From positions 17,166,173-17,230,172 of the forward strand of contig OZ017798.1 of NCBI GenBank assembly GCA_963969395.1: DNA of 64,000 bases. The letters are read 5' to 3'. The notes beneath the pieces were generated by a model. It worked only from the letters and a program-made list of their open reading frames with translations. It did no database searches and was not told where the DNA came from. The stretch is from Pseudoscleropodium purum (taxonomy: Eukaryota; Streptophyta; Bryopsida; Hypnales; Brachytheciaceae). The translations under genes were made by a program, and so were the position numbers. Positions 47,341 to 59,456 of this stretch are shown here, in pieces. Position 1 is the first letter of the stretch. The number at the start of each line of letters is the position of its first letter.

Positions 47341-49260
47341 CTATGGATAATCTAATGACTCCTATTTTTTTGGATGAGGTAGCACAGCAAGGACTTAGCA
47401 CATAAAGGGGGAGCTGTAGTATGATTTTTGAGATCTTATCTTGTTTACTAAATCCGAGTTCGAACACCAAGGAATGAACTATGTAAGGCTAGTGTAGTGT
47501 ATTCAAAGGTCACGATGTACTAGTTTATTAAATTAAAAGATTTATTTACTCTTATTTCCCACAAAAACCCAAGATACAACTCATGCTGTCCGTTAATAGA
47601 TGCTATTGGCAGATGTATGACGTCTCACTCTTATCTAGTGTGCTACTAGCTCGTGACAATAGTTTTGAGACAATAGTTCAAGGTGGACTGACTTGTGATG
47701 AATGCATGTGCAATGCAGGTCTTTTGAACTTTATAAGTAATAGTATTAGTATTTAGCAAGAAAATTAAGGTTGAGGGTTTAAAACAATTTACAATAGTCA
47801 GTGCATACATACAATTAAGGACAATAGGGCCAACCACGTGCAAATTAGTATGTTCTACCTACAACATGTACAATACTCAAACTTACAACATATAGATATA
47901 TAAAACTTCTAACACAACACTCTAATACATACAACCACTAAAACATAAACCCCAAACTAATAGTTGCACTTGTGCTCACATCCAAACTAGGGGCACGGCC
48001 AAGGGTTGTTCGAAAAATTTGTGCCTTTATTTTAGTTTGTTTTTGGTCAAATAATTAGGTCAAAACGTCCTAAAATTTTATACCCCAAAAACCATGAATA
48101 TTATCCCTATGACCGTACTCCAGAGCCTATGGTAGTGGTTCTTGGGGGCCTTTACCCATAAAACACTCCAAAGCCGTGGTACACTGGTATCTGGTTAATA
48201 CCCGCGCCCAATACACGAGTAATTTCCTCTCGATTGGCCGATTGTCTCATGGACCAACCTCCGAGAGCTTCGACGTCAAAGCTCTTCTCCTTTGCGCTCG
48301 TCGCCGCAGCTGCTCCAATGGCTAATCCGCTTCAGCGATCAAATATCATGATCGATTCACTCAATTTCTCGCCTGATTCCCTTTCCCTCATACTTGGCGA
48401 TCACGCAATTACACAATTTCTTCAATGTTGGTTCAACTTTCACCCCTTGGCATTCCCAAATCTCTAATTTGATTACAATTTCTTAAACGACCAAATTTGC
48501 AATTTCATTTTGAAATCAAACTAATTTCACCAAACTTACAATCAATCAATGCTCTTGATTAACTGTGTGCAGGGATTCACACGAAGATTCACAAGATTAG
48601 ACTTCAAATGTTTGATTTGACCGGAGTCGCACTACGGGCTCGTCGTTCTCTGAAACGGTCAGCATCAGAGCCTGACTCCAATTCTCGAATTCAAATTGCC
48701 ATCACTTCCACCAAACTTCCTCAGATTCCTTAATCAGTAAACAAAGCAACACCCGGTCGCAACCAAGTGCTCTCACCAACCTCAATGTCTATCTGCTTCG
48801 CCTCAATCTTCACCGTTGTGGGGCTGCCAATTCACGAGCCTGATCCTCATTTTCTGATTAGTACTTGAGAATTCTCAATATCTGCCATATTCGAGACCTC
48901 TCACAAGTTTCCTTGTCATTCACCAATCCGCTTTCCTATCAAGTCTCCTTACAGCACAATGTGCCCACGTCTCACGGCCAGCAAGGTCAATCCACGAATT
49001 CATCAATTAATCATCTTGTAGATACAATCCAGCAATGCAACAGAACAATTCACGTGACACCAAACAACCAATACAATAGCACAGAGTATAGCAGCTCAAT
49101 AACAAGAACTCACAGTTTGCACAAAAACTCAATTTTTATTGCAAGAAGCAAGATTACACACTCAAGAATTTCTACACTCAAAACTGCACTGTGTCTCTAC
49201 GCTGATGGGGGGAAATAATAGGAGAGATAAGTGAATTAAAGGTAGGAAGAGGGGGGTGAT
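47341..49260. other. intergenic DNA with a GC-richer part at 48.2-49.26 kb, no supported gene
   Basis: The plus frame 48234-48467 begins with an alanine-rich stretch but stops after 77 codons without a known domain. The minus strand of 49030-49230 has features reminiscent of an LTR (an AATAAA-like site followed by T/G-rich sequence), but no matching second LTR is in the window. I leave it unassigned. Confidence 0.35.
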
Positions 49261-49465
49261 CGGAAGCATGCAAGCCAGCAACTGCAATGTCTCTACATCG
49301 AAGCTCCCGAATCTTCATTTTCTATTTTTTTTTTCTCCTTTTTCTTTATCTTTTACTTTTACTTTGTATTTCCAAACTAATTACTTCCTTCAATAGTTTT
49401 GAATCATTTTCACACTTGGAAGATAAAATAAGCCTATTTTTACACTAAATACTAGAAATAGAGTA

Positions 49466-49467
<2 letters not shown>

Positions 49468-49506
<39 letters not shown>
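49468..49506. repeat. (AT)n microsatellite
   Basis: About 19 uninterrupted AT units. Length is likely polymorphic. Confidence 0.9.
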
Positions 49507-49509
<3 letters not shown>

Positions 49510-49927
49510 CTTTAAAAAAAAAATAGTAATAAAAGTCAAAAAGCTAGACTACAAGAGCCATCTTTTTAGAGGATAGTGGGTGCTTGGGCCATTGGAGATG
49601 GGCTTCTTGATCATATCCTTGTCATTCTCGTCCCACAAGCAAAAAATTGAGACAACATTGCAAACATGTTTCCCTCTTTTTGGTAGCATTAATTATGAGA
49701 GTAATTCACAACATTTTTTATAAGTGCAATTTGCCAAACATGAAGGAAAACACTTGCAAATCTGTGTTCAAGACTTTGTACAAGATTTTTGAAATGCACT
49801 CATAATTGACATAGAACAAATGAATTCACCCCAATCAAACCTCATAATCTTGAGAGTATTGAAAGCTTTCTTCAAATAGGGACTCATAACATTTTTTTTG
49901 ACATCGAACAGTTCCAATTGAGAGCAT

Positions 49928-50157
49928 TTAACCTATAAACAACACGGTGGATGTTTTTTAGCCAATGAATGACAAAGAACCTCTCCATGCAAGATAGAAG
50001 TGCAACTATTTATCCTCCAAATTTTTTGTGAAAAGTGAATGTCTCTATAGTAGCTTGACTTTCAATGAATGCTTTTGCATTTTTTTTAAATCCAAAAATA
50101 CAAGCAATATCAAAATAGATGGTTTCCACAATGACTTGTTTGACCTTTAAGGGTTAA
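49928..50157 (+). mobile_element. 230-bp MITE with TTAA ends (TTAACCC family)
   Basis: It opens TTAACCTATAAACAACACGG and closes ACCTTTAAGGGTTAA. Same length, orientation and internal order as the copy at 5895-6124, with AATGAATGACAAA and GCTTTTGCATTTT shared. Non-coding. Confidence 0.7.
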
Positions 50158-51985
50158 GGTAAACTAAGCAATAGAAGTATTTATTTGTGATAACTTAAGT
50201 ATTTGAGCGTATAGGATACGGGAAATTTGTTGAGATATTGAAGTCAATTTGTACAAACATAAGGATGAGGAAGAATGCAAAACAATTTTTTTTTCCAAAA
50301 ATGAATATTTTATTCCATATAAATGTGAAATTTTCATTTAGACCCATTCCAATCTCATAGACGCACCTATTACAGTCAGCTTTGTCACTTCTCCCTAAGC
50401 CAAGAAGAAAGAGAGAGATGAGTGGAAAAGAAGGTACAAACAAAGATCCTTTCTCAATGAACAATGCATCCAATTGTTGTTCACAATAGGTCAACCTATA
50501 AAGTCATTACATGGAGTTGCCCAAATTATGTAATCCTACCATACCACATTTTTTAGTACAAACTCTTGCATTCTAGATATTCAGAGAAAGTTCCATTACA
50601 AGCTTTTTGCATTGAAAAATAGGAAATACAAATGAAGGGATTAATTGCTTATTTTAGAAAATTGATTGCATAAAATGAGAATAACATGGGTCTAAATTTC
50701 TTTAATTACACACTTTCATCAATTTAGTATGAGTTTGCTTCAAATCAATGCAAATCAATTCATTATGACAATAAAAGTTAGAAGTTGGTATTGAAGTCAT
50801 TATAGACTAAATTGGATATATATTAAGTTAGGCATGTATTGGTAGAAGCTCTGAAATAGTTATTTTTCTTACATTGACAAGCATGTCTAAGGGCTAAAAT
50901 AAGATGCTCAAGGTAATACCCATCCATGAAAAAAATTTAAATCACACGAAGTCCAAAAATCATTTTTTCAATTGTAACATTGTTTCTTATTAGTAGACAT
51001 ATGATTTCTAGATATAAGTATCATAAGTTTGTACTTGTCATTTTGCATATAATGGGGTACTTTACCTTACATGGAAATTTTGAAATGATTATTTGAATAG
51101 ATTGGGTAGGTTTGAGTCCCTATCTTGGCAATGGATGATTTAAGACACAAAGGGATTAAACTTAAATATCATTTTTCAAATCACATATTTTCTATAACCA
51201 AAAAATAATTCACCTTTATTTGCAAAGGATTTGTTTTATATAATTTAAAAAGGTTAATGTCACATAAAAAATGGAATTAAAAGTTTTGAAGTTTTATTAT
51301 AGAATGATGTCTATTATGATGTAGAACATTATAGTGTTAACCAAATTTCTTGACATTCCCTATTTAGAACATGATTGCATGAGCAATGGCAATAAATTAT
51401 TCAAGTTGGAAATTTTCCAACATTTAAGACTAGAGAAGAAACTAGATTTGGTAAGATTTATTTTACTAGTTTCAATAAAATTCCAAACCAATTGTCTTAA
51501 AGGATAATGTTCAATCAATAGCTAGAAGAGAGAACTTGCCAAATACACATGAAAGGCATTTTTTTGCAACTTTTGGATTTAGTTTTATTTTGTAGAAAAT
51601 TTTATAGTTTCAATGAGGGGCCTTCAAAATGCTTGAAGATTACCAAAATTATGTTGAAATGATTACCACCACACTAACCTTGATATAAGATATTTTTAAA
51701 TGCATGAGGGAACTATATATTCTATTATTTGAATACAAATTATGTACAAAAATATGGCAAGACATATATTATAACTTTAGATTGATAATTCAAAAATTAG
51801 CATCTTTCATTCATGTGTCATTTTAACATCTAAGCGGCTTGTATGCTCAAATACAAGAGTGAACACATAGAATATATGACCATTCTATAGTTTTTCAAAC
51901 ATGCCAAACCTACAATAATGATCCAAATTAGAAGTGCCATGCATTTGATTGAATTTGACTTTGCATGAACATGAACTTTTGTCGA
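50158..51985. other. AT-rich intergenic DNA
   Basis: No gene or clear repeat recognised; the longest frame (50494-50195, minus, 99 codons) has hydrophobic low-complexity parts and no domain. Confidence 0.5.
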
Positions 51986-52153
51986 TACCCTATTTGAGGG
52001 TCAAATTCGGCATAACTACATAAAAATTTGTTAAAAAAAGTGTGACGTGTCATCTTGTGATTGTGGTGCAAAATGACATGGAGACCTTCCAAAATCTAAT
52101 GTGGGAGTTTCATTCTTGAAACTCTATGTTGAATCTGACCCTCGTATAGGGTA
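51986..52153. mobile_element. 164-168 bp MITE with TA flanks, upstream of the CHCH-like gene
   Basis: The ends are inverted: TACCCTATTTGAGGGTCAAA on the left and the complement of TACCCTATACGAGGGTCAGA on the right, matching at about 19 of 22 positions. If TA is the target duplication (51986-51987 and 52152-52153), the element is a Tc1/mariner-type MITE; other readings are possible. It lies 300 bases upstream of the small gene at 52451 and could contribute to its promoter. Confidence 0.6.
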
Positions 52154-52450
52154 CCACAACAATTTGTATTCATGCAACTTCTATATCAAAATATCCAAAG
52201 ATGTTGCATCCAAAAGTGAGCTTCCTTTTGGATTAAAAAAATGTAGACTAGTGCTAACATATGAAGAAGTTTGAGGAAGTTTGAGGAAGTTAGAGTAGCC
52301 AACCTCACATGAAAAAGCGAGCTAGTGCTGCAGGGACAGTGCGTTGCAGAAGCGCGGCTGCTTCTTGTTTTTGTTTTCAAGCTCTGAAGCTTCTGCTATT
52401 TCTGCTGAGTCGACGCTTCTGCTATTTCTGTTGCTGCCGCGGCAACAACG

Positions 52451-52621
52451 ATGACGCCGTGTGATGTGGCGGCCTTGAAGAAATGTTTGGAACAGCACAA
52501 GGATGACGGAGCCAAGTGCAAGGATCATGTTGCCGCTTTCAAAACTACTTGCTCGGCATCGTTATCTTCTTCTTCCTTGAATCATGCGCAGTCGTCGTTC
52601 CCCCTCCGATTCTCGCAGTAA
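52451..52621 (+). CDS. small cysteine-rich (CHCH-like) protein, 56 aa
   Basis: An ATG at 52451, with an in-frame TGA upstream at 52406-52408, opens a 56-residue frame in a GC-rich island. Four cysteines at 4, 12, 23 and 34 lie in two predicted amphipathic helices: CDVAALKKC, a turn KDDGAKC, and CKDHVAAFKTTC. This alternation resembles coiled-coil-helix (CHCH) proteins of the mitochondrial intermembrane space, where paired cysteines form two disulfides; spacings here are C-x7-C and C-x10-C, not the canonical twin C-x9-C. The tail (35-56) is serine-rich. No targeting peptide, as usual for CHCH substrates of Mia40. Family membership is inferred from the cysteine pattern; expression is supported only by the island context. 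Confidence 0.55.
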   Translation: MTPCDVAALKKCLEQHKDDGAKCKDHVAAFKTTCSASLSSSSLNHAQSSFPLRFSQ

Positions 52622-55430
52622 TCCATAAATCGAGTACATTGGGTACGAGGTGAGGATTCCTCTGCTCATAAGACGATTTCCATTGTAGGTCGTGTGTTCA
52701 TTATTTCTGGTTCAATTCTTCAATCCTGACGCCGACTTTGATGGTTATATTTGGTTTGGTGATTATTTTGAGTGTTCCCGTATGTTTGGGGTTTGAGAGT
52801 TTACGCCTACAGTTGCCTGATTTTTTGAGACTCGAAATCAGTATTTCTGAATGGGAACGCGTAAGTCTCGATAAACCCAGAAAATTTTGTGCAGGGTGAG
52901 GATTCTCTTGTTGTCCTCAGAAATCGACGTTGATTGCCAGCTTGGAGTCTTTAATCTCGACGCCAAAATTGACAGTTGCGTTCGTCATTTGGTGTCATCA
53001 CGTCATGGTTAGGGTTTGAGAGTTTACACAGACAATCGTCCAAGTGTTTGTGGTACTTCAATACTTTGAAATGAGTTTGGATTCTCTGAACGAGTTGTTT
53101 CAATCTGCTTTAATACTCGAGAGCTTAGTAGCGGGCCATTTTTGAATGTACTGTATTAAAACCCTAAGTATTAGTCTCGTATCGCTTCTTTAATTCAATA
53201 TGTTTCTTATTGTGAATACAGGGCTTCGTTGCGATTTTCTAAAATCTCGAAGTGAATAATCTAGCGGCCATGGATTTGGAGTTTCTGATAACTAGAAACA
53301 GGAATCGCACGCACCCTGCCACTTGGTCCACTGGAGTCCAGGCTTTGCGGATTTTTTTGCGTGATGAAACTGTCGCCTTCCGCCAAATGCTGGGTTTTGT
53401 AGTACGGTGGGTTGTTCATACACTTGATGATCTCCTTCAGCACCGGGTTTTTCTATCAATGGTGCGTTTCTGTGTGCATCGGTGCTCTACGTGACACGGG
53501 ACATGGAAACGAGGCTCACAGAGTCGGGACGAGGCTCCTGCAGATCCTATTCCACTAGGCTCAGACAACTGGTGTGTGTTATTCTGACTCGGCTGCCTGC
53601 TAGCAAAGTCAGTTGGGCATCAATCAGTGTCTCACTTATTTGGGTTCCTGCGACATTTTTGTGTTTCATTAAACGTTGCGTGTCTTTCTGCTTAGGGCAA
53701 CTTGAACTGCTTCTTAATTGTTTGTTGATCATGTAGATAGCTTTGTTCTACCTTGTGTAGGATGTGTAATCGCATGACAGTATTATAGTAAACTGTGTTT
53801 TTAGTAAGACTCTGACTGTTTCGCGAACGTTTAGCTAACATCATGAGGAATATGAATGTTCTTTTTGTTATGCTGTCTCAAAGTTCTTGAAACAGGCTAA
53901 TTTTATTGCTAATGACGAGTGTTGCGCCGTCCTAAGGTGTCGTCCTACACACCTCCTGTGACTTTTGAGGAGTATCTTGAGTCATTTAACATATTTTCTG
54001 CTCAATGCATACTCGAAATTTAATGGTCCTCTTCTACTATCTTATTGCAGGCAAAGTGCAGGAACACAGAGACATAGTGGTGGTTTCCAAATTCTGTCTT
54101 AGAAGGTGATAGGCACATTAGGCAGCCTCTTTTCAGAATCGCCCATGAAGTGCATTTAGATGCCAATTCAACAGCAGGCTTTGCAAATTTTCATGATTAT
54201 GCAAATGTGGATAGTAGGCAACCGCTTTAGGGAATCTCTTACATTGTTGTTGCTGCTCCCAGGATCGTTTTTGTGCTCATGAATTGGACTTAAGCACTGA
54301 CAACATGTATTCCGTTCTGACTAGACCGAACAATTACTCGATGTGCCATGCCTGTAATGCCTGCGGCGCAGCAAATGAATGGTGTGGAGTTTTTTGAGAT
54401 CGCAAGTGGGACAATCTCTCGTATATTTTCTGTCATGAAATTCTTTCTACCATATTAGAAATTTTGTTCGAGATGAATTATAGATGCCCTCTCGTCGTTA
54501 CCTTTCTTCGAGGATAGGGTCTTCTCTATTTTTCATAGCACGTTCTGCGTGTTGTGCAGCAGGACTCCTGCCGGATTACATAGTGTGTTCATTGCGAATT
54601 GAATGTCCTAACTGAACCTCATTATGTCTTTGAATCCATTAAAAATGCCGACATGCTGAACAATGTTGAGATTATTGGTGTATCACAGCCGTTATTCATT
54701 TGACGAAACTTTGAATGGCTTTGCATCTGAATAGCTGATCTGCTCTTTTATCACTTAACAATCTCATGTGCGGAGTGATGATGTCTTACCTCAATTTCCT
54801 TTTGGAAGGATGATGACATTTTTATGTGGACATCCGACCATTTGAATTGAATCCTGACCTAGTTTCATTTCCTTGTAGCGAAAATTTTAAATCGTTGCAT
54901 GTGAGTTTGGTGATAGGGATCTGTAATTCGATGTTACCGTTTAACAAATCTCCAGTGATCCACTACTTGAAACATGTACTTGTATATCTGTCATTGATGA
55001 TCAATCTAGGGCTGGCGGTCCACGGGAGCGCCTGTTTGTGCCTTTCGAGTATCAACCTTCGGTGGAGTCCATTTTGAAGGGCAAGGTGGACTGCATCTAA
55101 GCTTATCTTGAGAGGGTCTGTACCCTGAGGTCTGAGACTCTAAAACTGAGGTTTTATACTGGGTAAAGTTATTGAAAGGACAATGTTAATTGCATATTAA
55201 CTTTGAGGTGTATTAGGCCAAGCACATTTACGGCTTCACATCGGTTGCTTTGTATCCTTCAATTGCCGTCATGGCTCAATAACTCGGATTGCTTTTGAGG
55301 TTAAGGTGAAGCACGCTTGTGGCCTGGTCTGTGCGTCTTTACATTCGTACATTCCCTGCTGCGTGTGACCGCATGAAGAGCCTTAAATTTCAGCAGACGC
55401 GTGTGTGCAACGGTTAGTTTCTAAGTTAGT
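52622..55430 (+). other. gene-like but non-coding stretch downstream of the CHCH-like gene
   Basis: GC content stays at genic level for about 2.8 kb and splice-like sites occur, for example acceptors TTGTGAATACAG at 53210-53221 and TTATTGCAG ending near 54051. No frame is convincingly coding; the 80-codon frame from 53252 has no known domain. The likeliest reading is the 3' UTR exons and introns of the small gene, or a separate non-coding transcript. Confidence 0.35.
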
Positions 55431-55505
55431 CCCGTTTGCTGTCCAAGCCTCCAAGGAAGTAGAGTTAGCTAATCTTGTTAGGTTCGAAGACTCGAGGGGT
55501 ATCCT

Positions 55506-56006
55506 CCTATTAAATTAGGCGTTTTGTTTGTTTTGTTTTGTTTGTTCTGTTGAGATCTCCTGGACTGTGTCTCCCGTTTGTGTGTTTGGTATTGTTGGAA
55601 AGCCCTTGGTTAGGAGGGGTGCAAGGGCTTGTTTTCGTGGTGTTTCAACCTAAGGCATGAAAGTTATTGAATTTTGAAGTTATTATGAATTAAAAAAATT
55701 AAAAATTGTTTTTTTTTTGTTATGACCGTGGCAATGGTATAGGGCACACTAGTCCTTCTATTAAGTTAAGTTAGTTAGATTGTTTTGTTTGTTATGTTAA
55801 GATCTCCCAAATTGTGTGTCTCTTGTTCACATTTTTGGTATTGTTGGAAAGCCCTCAACAAGGAGGGGTGCATGGGCTTGGTTTTGTGGTGTTCCAACCT
55901 AGGGCGTGAAAGTTATTGAATTTTGAAGTTTTTATGAATTAAAAGAATTAAAAAAATTGTTTTTTTGTTTTTTTGATCATGGCAACAAGACAAGGCACAC
56001 TAGTCT
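55506..56006 (+). repeat. 249-bp tandem duplication
   Basis: Two adjacent units share TTGGTATTGTTGGAAAGCCC, AGGAGGGGTGCA-GGGCTTG, GAAAGTTATTGAATTTTGAA and GGCACACTAGTC, with a period of 249 bases (55587 to 55836). Non-coding. Confidence 0.75.
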
Positions 56007-58784
56007 TAACAACTGAAGCATGTTAATGACCTAAAGTAGAATCAGGAACCTCTGCTATAAGATGTTTCTATCATAAACATCTAGGTTCCTTAATACAATT
56101 TCATTCTTTAGTTACACCTTCCTACTAATTTAATTTTTCATTATTGTACAATGTATGGTGCAATGGCAATGTTCAACCACATCAAGGAATTTCACCAATT
56201 AACCTTGGAACGCTTGGAATGCCATTTTGTGGCTTTTGGATGACAATCCAATGAACTTGTAAAGCTATTGGAAGTACTTTTCATCCCTATTTTCTTTATT
56301 CACCTTTTATGTCCAGTTGTGAAGAAGATCCAACTGAGTTTGTAGTCTTACTAGTCTTTGTCTTCATATAATGAGAAGTTTAAAAAAAAAATAGATCACA
56401 AAATATGCTAATTTAGTATATTTAGAGAAATTGTTGGTCCTTGCTCTAAATCTGAAATTTCTCTACAAAAATGATGTTCTTGAGTTTGAGCCCAACTAAC
56501 AGAATGAAGGTCATCTACTCTAGTTTGTACTCCAATTTGAATTTTGGAAAAATTTCTAATATTGAATATTTGATTGCAATTTGAATTTTGGATGTATTTT
56601 CAATGTCTATTTAATTCTAATTATAGAATGACATAGAAATTGAATTTACACTATGATATTTTTCATTGTAATGTACACACATGGTGAAATTTTCAGGTTT
56701 GTTGAAATAATTTCTAATTTATGTGATTTTTCTTCACTTCATCTTCAAAAATTTTCAAAAAAATCAATTTTTCGTGAAAAAATCTAAATTCTTTGTGAAG
56801 CACTGGAGACATGTAATTTCATCTTTAAAAAATAAATATAAATTTTTTTATACATATCTAGTTGCAAAATGACAACAAACTAAATAACAAGGCAGTGAGG
56901 TTTGAAATCAGTGGTGATGGGTCTGTTGTTTAGAGGTGAAGGTAGCAACACCCATAATCGTGAATTCAAGGGTTTTGAATATGATTTATATTAATAGACA
57001 TCCAACAAATTGTTAGACTATATGAGTAAGAGAAAAATAATTCATGTGCACTTTCAAATTTATTATTTGAACATTGTGAGAATAAGTTGTGAATTTTTAA
57101 AGAGTTGACTACAAATGCCCCTAAAATTGATACTAGAGTCCATTGATCCATCTAAATGTATGACATCATTGTAATCACATCTATTTACTTTCCAAGATTT
57201 TAGAGGTGATAATTACAAGTGTTGCTACCTTATGTTCTCTCTCTCTTTCTCAAAATTGAACCCATGTGAATTTTTTTCAAGTGAAAATAATGCCCTCTCT
57301 CTCTCAATTGAATCCATGTGAATTTTTTTCAAGTGGAAACAATGCCTTGGAGTTCAAACTTTTATTAATTTTTGTTCTTGGTATATTCTTGCTATCATAG
57401 CTAAGTTGTAACCAAGGGCCAGATTTTAACAAAAAATAATTCACTTGAATGAAGTCAATTCTTTCTTGGAATTTAATAACTTTAGTAGTCAAAATCAAGT
57501 GAAATTGAAGCAAAATAATGTTAGAAACTTGATACTTTTGTGTCAAGTATCACATGCACCATCTAGTATCAAGGGAATTTTGTATGGAGATATGAAGGAG
57601 GTTCCTAAGAAGTAAGATGTAAGAAGTTGGAGTAGAGAGGTCCTTATGTTGAAGTGTATTGGCCTTCATCAACTTTCAAAAGATATGGGATAATTTGAGT
57701 TTAGTAAAAATGGAGTAATCAATGTACTTTTGTTCAACTAAGAAAATGTGTGAAAACAAGTTAACTTTCACCCTCCACAAATCCATTTGTAATTTCTAAT
57801 TCACCCAATCAAAAGTCAATTATAGATAAAGTTTGGAGAGGATTTTGGAAGAACATTTATACACCTTGTCTTCTAGTCATTGTATGATACTAAAATGGAA
57901 AATGCTCAATATATAATACTGAAATGAAATATATTGTCATTAGCATCCTTTTTGTGGCACTATTCACACCTTCAATTGAAGTGATCAACATGCAAAATCC
58001 AAAATTTCTCATATTGTAAGTGAAAGGTATATTAGACACATCTTTCTTCAATACTTAAGTATGTCCAGAAATAAAGGTTTTACATATGCTGAAAATGAAA
58101 ATATCCAGTGAAATTATGTTTTTTTTATACAAAATTGTTTATTTGAAAAAAAAATACTAATTTTTGGCATGTATTTTTAGAATTATTTTTTACCAAACTT
58201 TCCCTAAGACTATAGTAATGTTTGTAACCCTTTGAATGTAATTGCTAATTCTAAACTCTTGAGGAACTCATCACAAAAATGTTGCACATTGTAAAGTAAC
58301 TATACCTAATTATGGTCCCTTCTAGAAAAATTGACCTCTCCAAATTCATGCCTAAAATGCAATGGTTTTATTTGTGATAGTCCAGGGGGGCTTTGGGATA
58401 CACCTATTTTTCAAATTCATATTTTACTCGTATGGTGTCCAAAGAATGTATGAGAAAAAAATATAAAATACTCTATTTACTTCCAACAAAATTCAACATG
58501 CCCACTTTTCCATTGAACATAAATCCCAACGCTTCTCTTTCTATCATACCATTGTGCAAGTCAAATACTCCACATTGATTGCAACTTGAAGTGTAGGGAT
58601 GGATTTTTGTTGTGGCCTTTGATGACACATTCACAAATCTCCAACCAGTGGGACATGAAAAGAAGTGTGGACAAACCAAACCATTTGGGAAGGCAGTAAA
58701 GTATGCTCATAATGCAACCATTTAAGAGCTGATTGCCTATGGAAGGAAGCTAAACTCCTTGAAAAAAATTTCAAAAAATTTTCA
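56007..58784. other. AT-rich intergenic DNA
   Basis: No gene is supported. A 52-bp tandem duplication lies at about 57241-57345 (units contain CCATGTGAATTTTTTTCAAG). Confidence 0.5.
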
Positions 58785-58915
58785 TAGGAAAAAAAATGGA
58801 AACTACATCTAACCCAAGTTGTTTCATATTTTTTGGACCTTTGTGGAAATAATTACAAATTTTTGAAGTTGAAATGCAGTGGTCATTAGAAGTGACCACC
58901 CCCTGAAATGTACAC
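58785..58915 (+). repeat. dispersed repeat, partner at 11020-11165
   Basis: Second copy of the approximately 130-base repeat described at 11020. It ends just where the GC-rich 5' region of the hydrolase gene begins. Confidence 0.6.
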
Positions 58916-59456
58916 TACTCATACATTGAAGAAAGCAAAATGTACCTCTGTGTCATGGTTGCTTTTAGAGCATGGACGCATTTACTATATGGCGTGCCGC
59001 GGTGAAGATGCTCCAGTTCTAAAATGGGGCTTTCACATTGTTGCTCTGCTTTCCACTGACAATGCAAAGACGCCACACGGCCACAGCGATGGCGCCATTG
59101 GAGACGACGACGACGACGGCGACGACCCAGACAACTCAATCTGCTTGCGCTTCCGACGTCGTCAGAATTCTGATGAGCTCTGCCAGATCGATCAGTTTTC
59201 AGAAGAGATGATCAGTTCCTGTAGCCTCACTTTGACCACAAGACCCAGTCTATGCTGCTTTGGTGGGACCCTGCGGACAGTCCTCCGACTCCAGTTCATC
59301 AAGAGCTCCAATACACCACTTGGTCCTCGCATCAATTGCCACGGGATCCGTAAGCTTAGCTGTGATGGTGGTGGTTTTGGAGTGTTGGTGAGCTCACAAG
59401 GACAATCAAAAACTTGCTGTAGCAACGAAGAAGAAGCAGAAGAAGAAGACGACGCC
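58916..59456 (+). other. promoter/5' leader of the DUF1749 gene
   Basis: A GC-rich region with a (GAC)n stretch at about 59104-59126 and a GAAGAAGAAG tract just before the start codon. The main frame is open through this stretch to an ATG at 58908, but the extra translation is low-complexity and unlike the family. A longer N-terminus, such as a plastid-type extension seen in some plant relatives, cannot be excluded. Confidence 0.45.

Noticed and set aside
48234..48467. Alanine-rich 77-codon frame as a signal-peptide protein
   Set aside because: It stops early in AT-rich DNA, and no continuation by splicing could be found.
58908..59456. N-terminal extension of the hydrolase from the ATG at 58908
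   Set aside because: The added 183 residues are low-complexity and unlike the DUF1749 family; the ATG at 59457 directly precedes the conserved part. A shorter extension remains possible.
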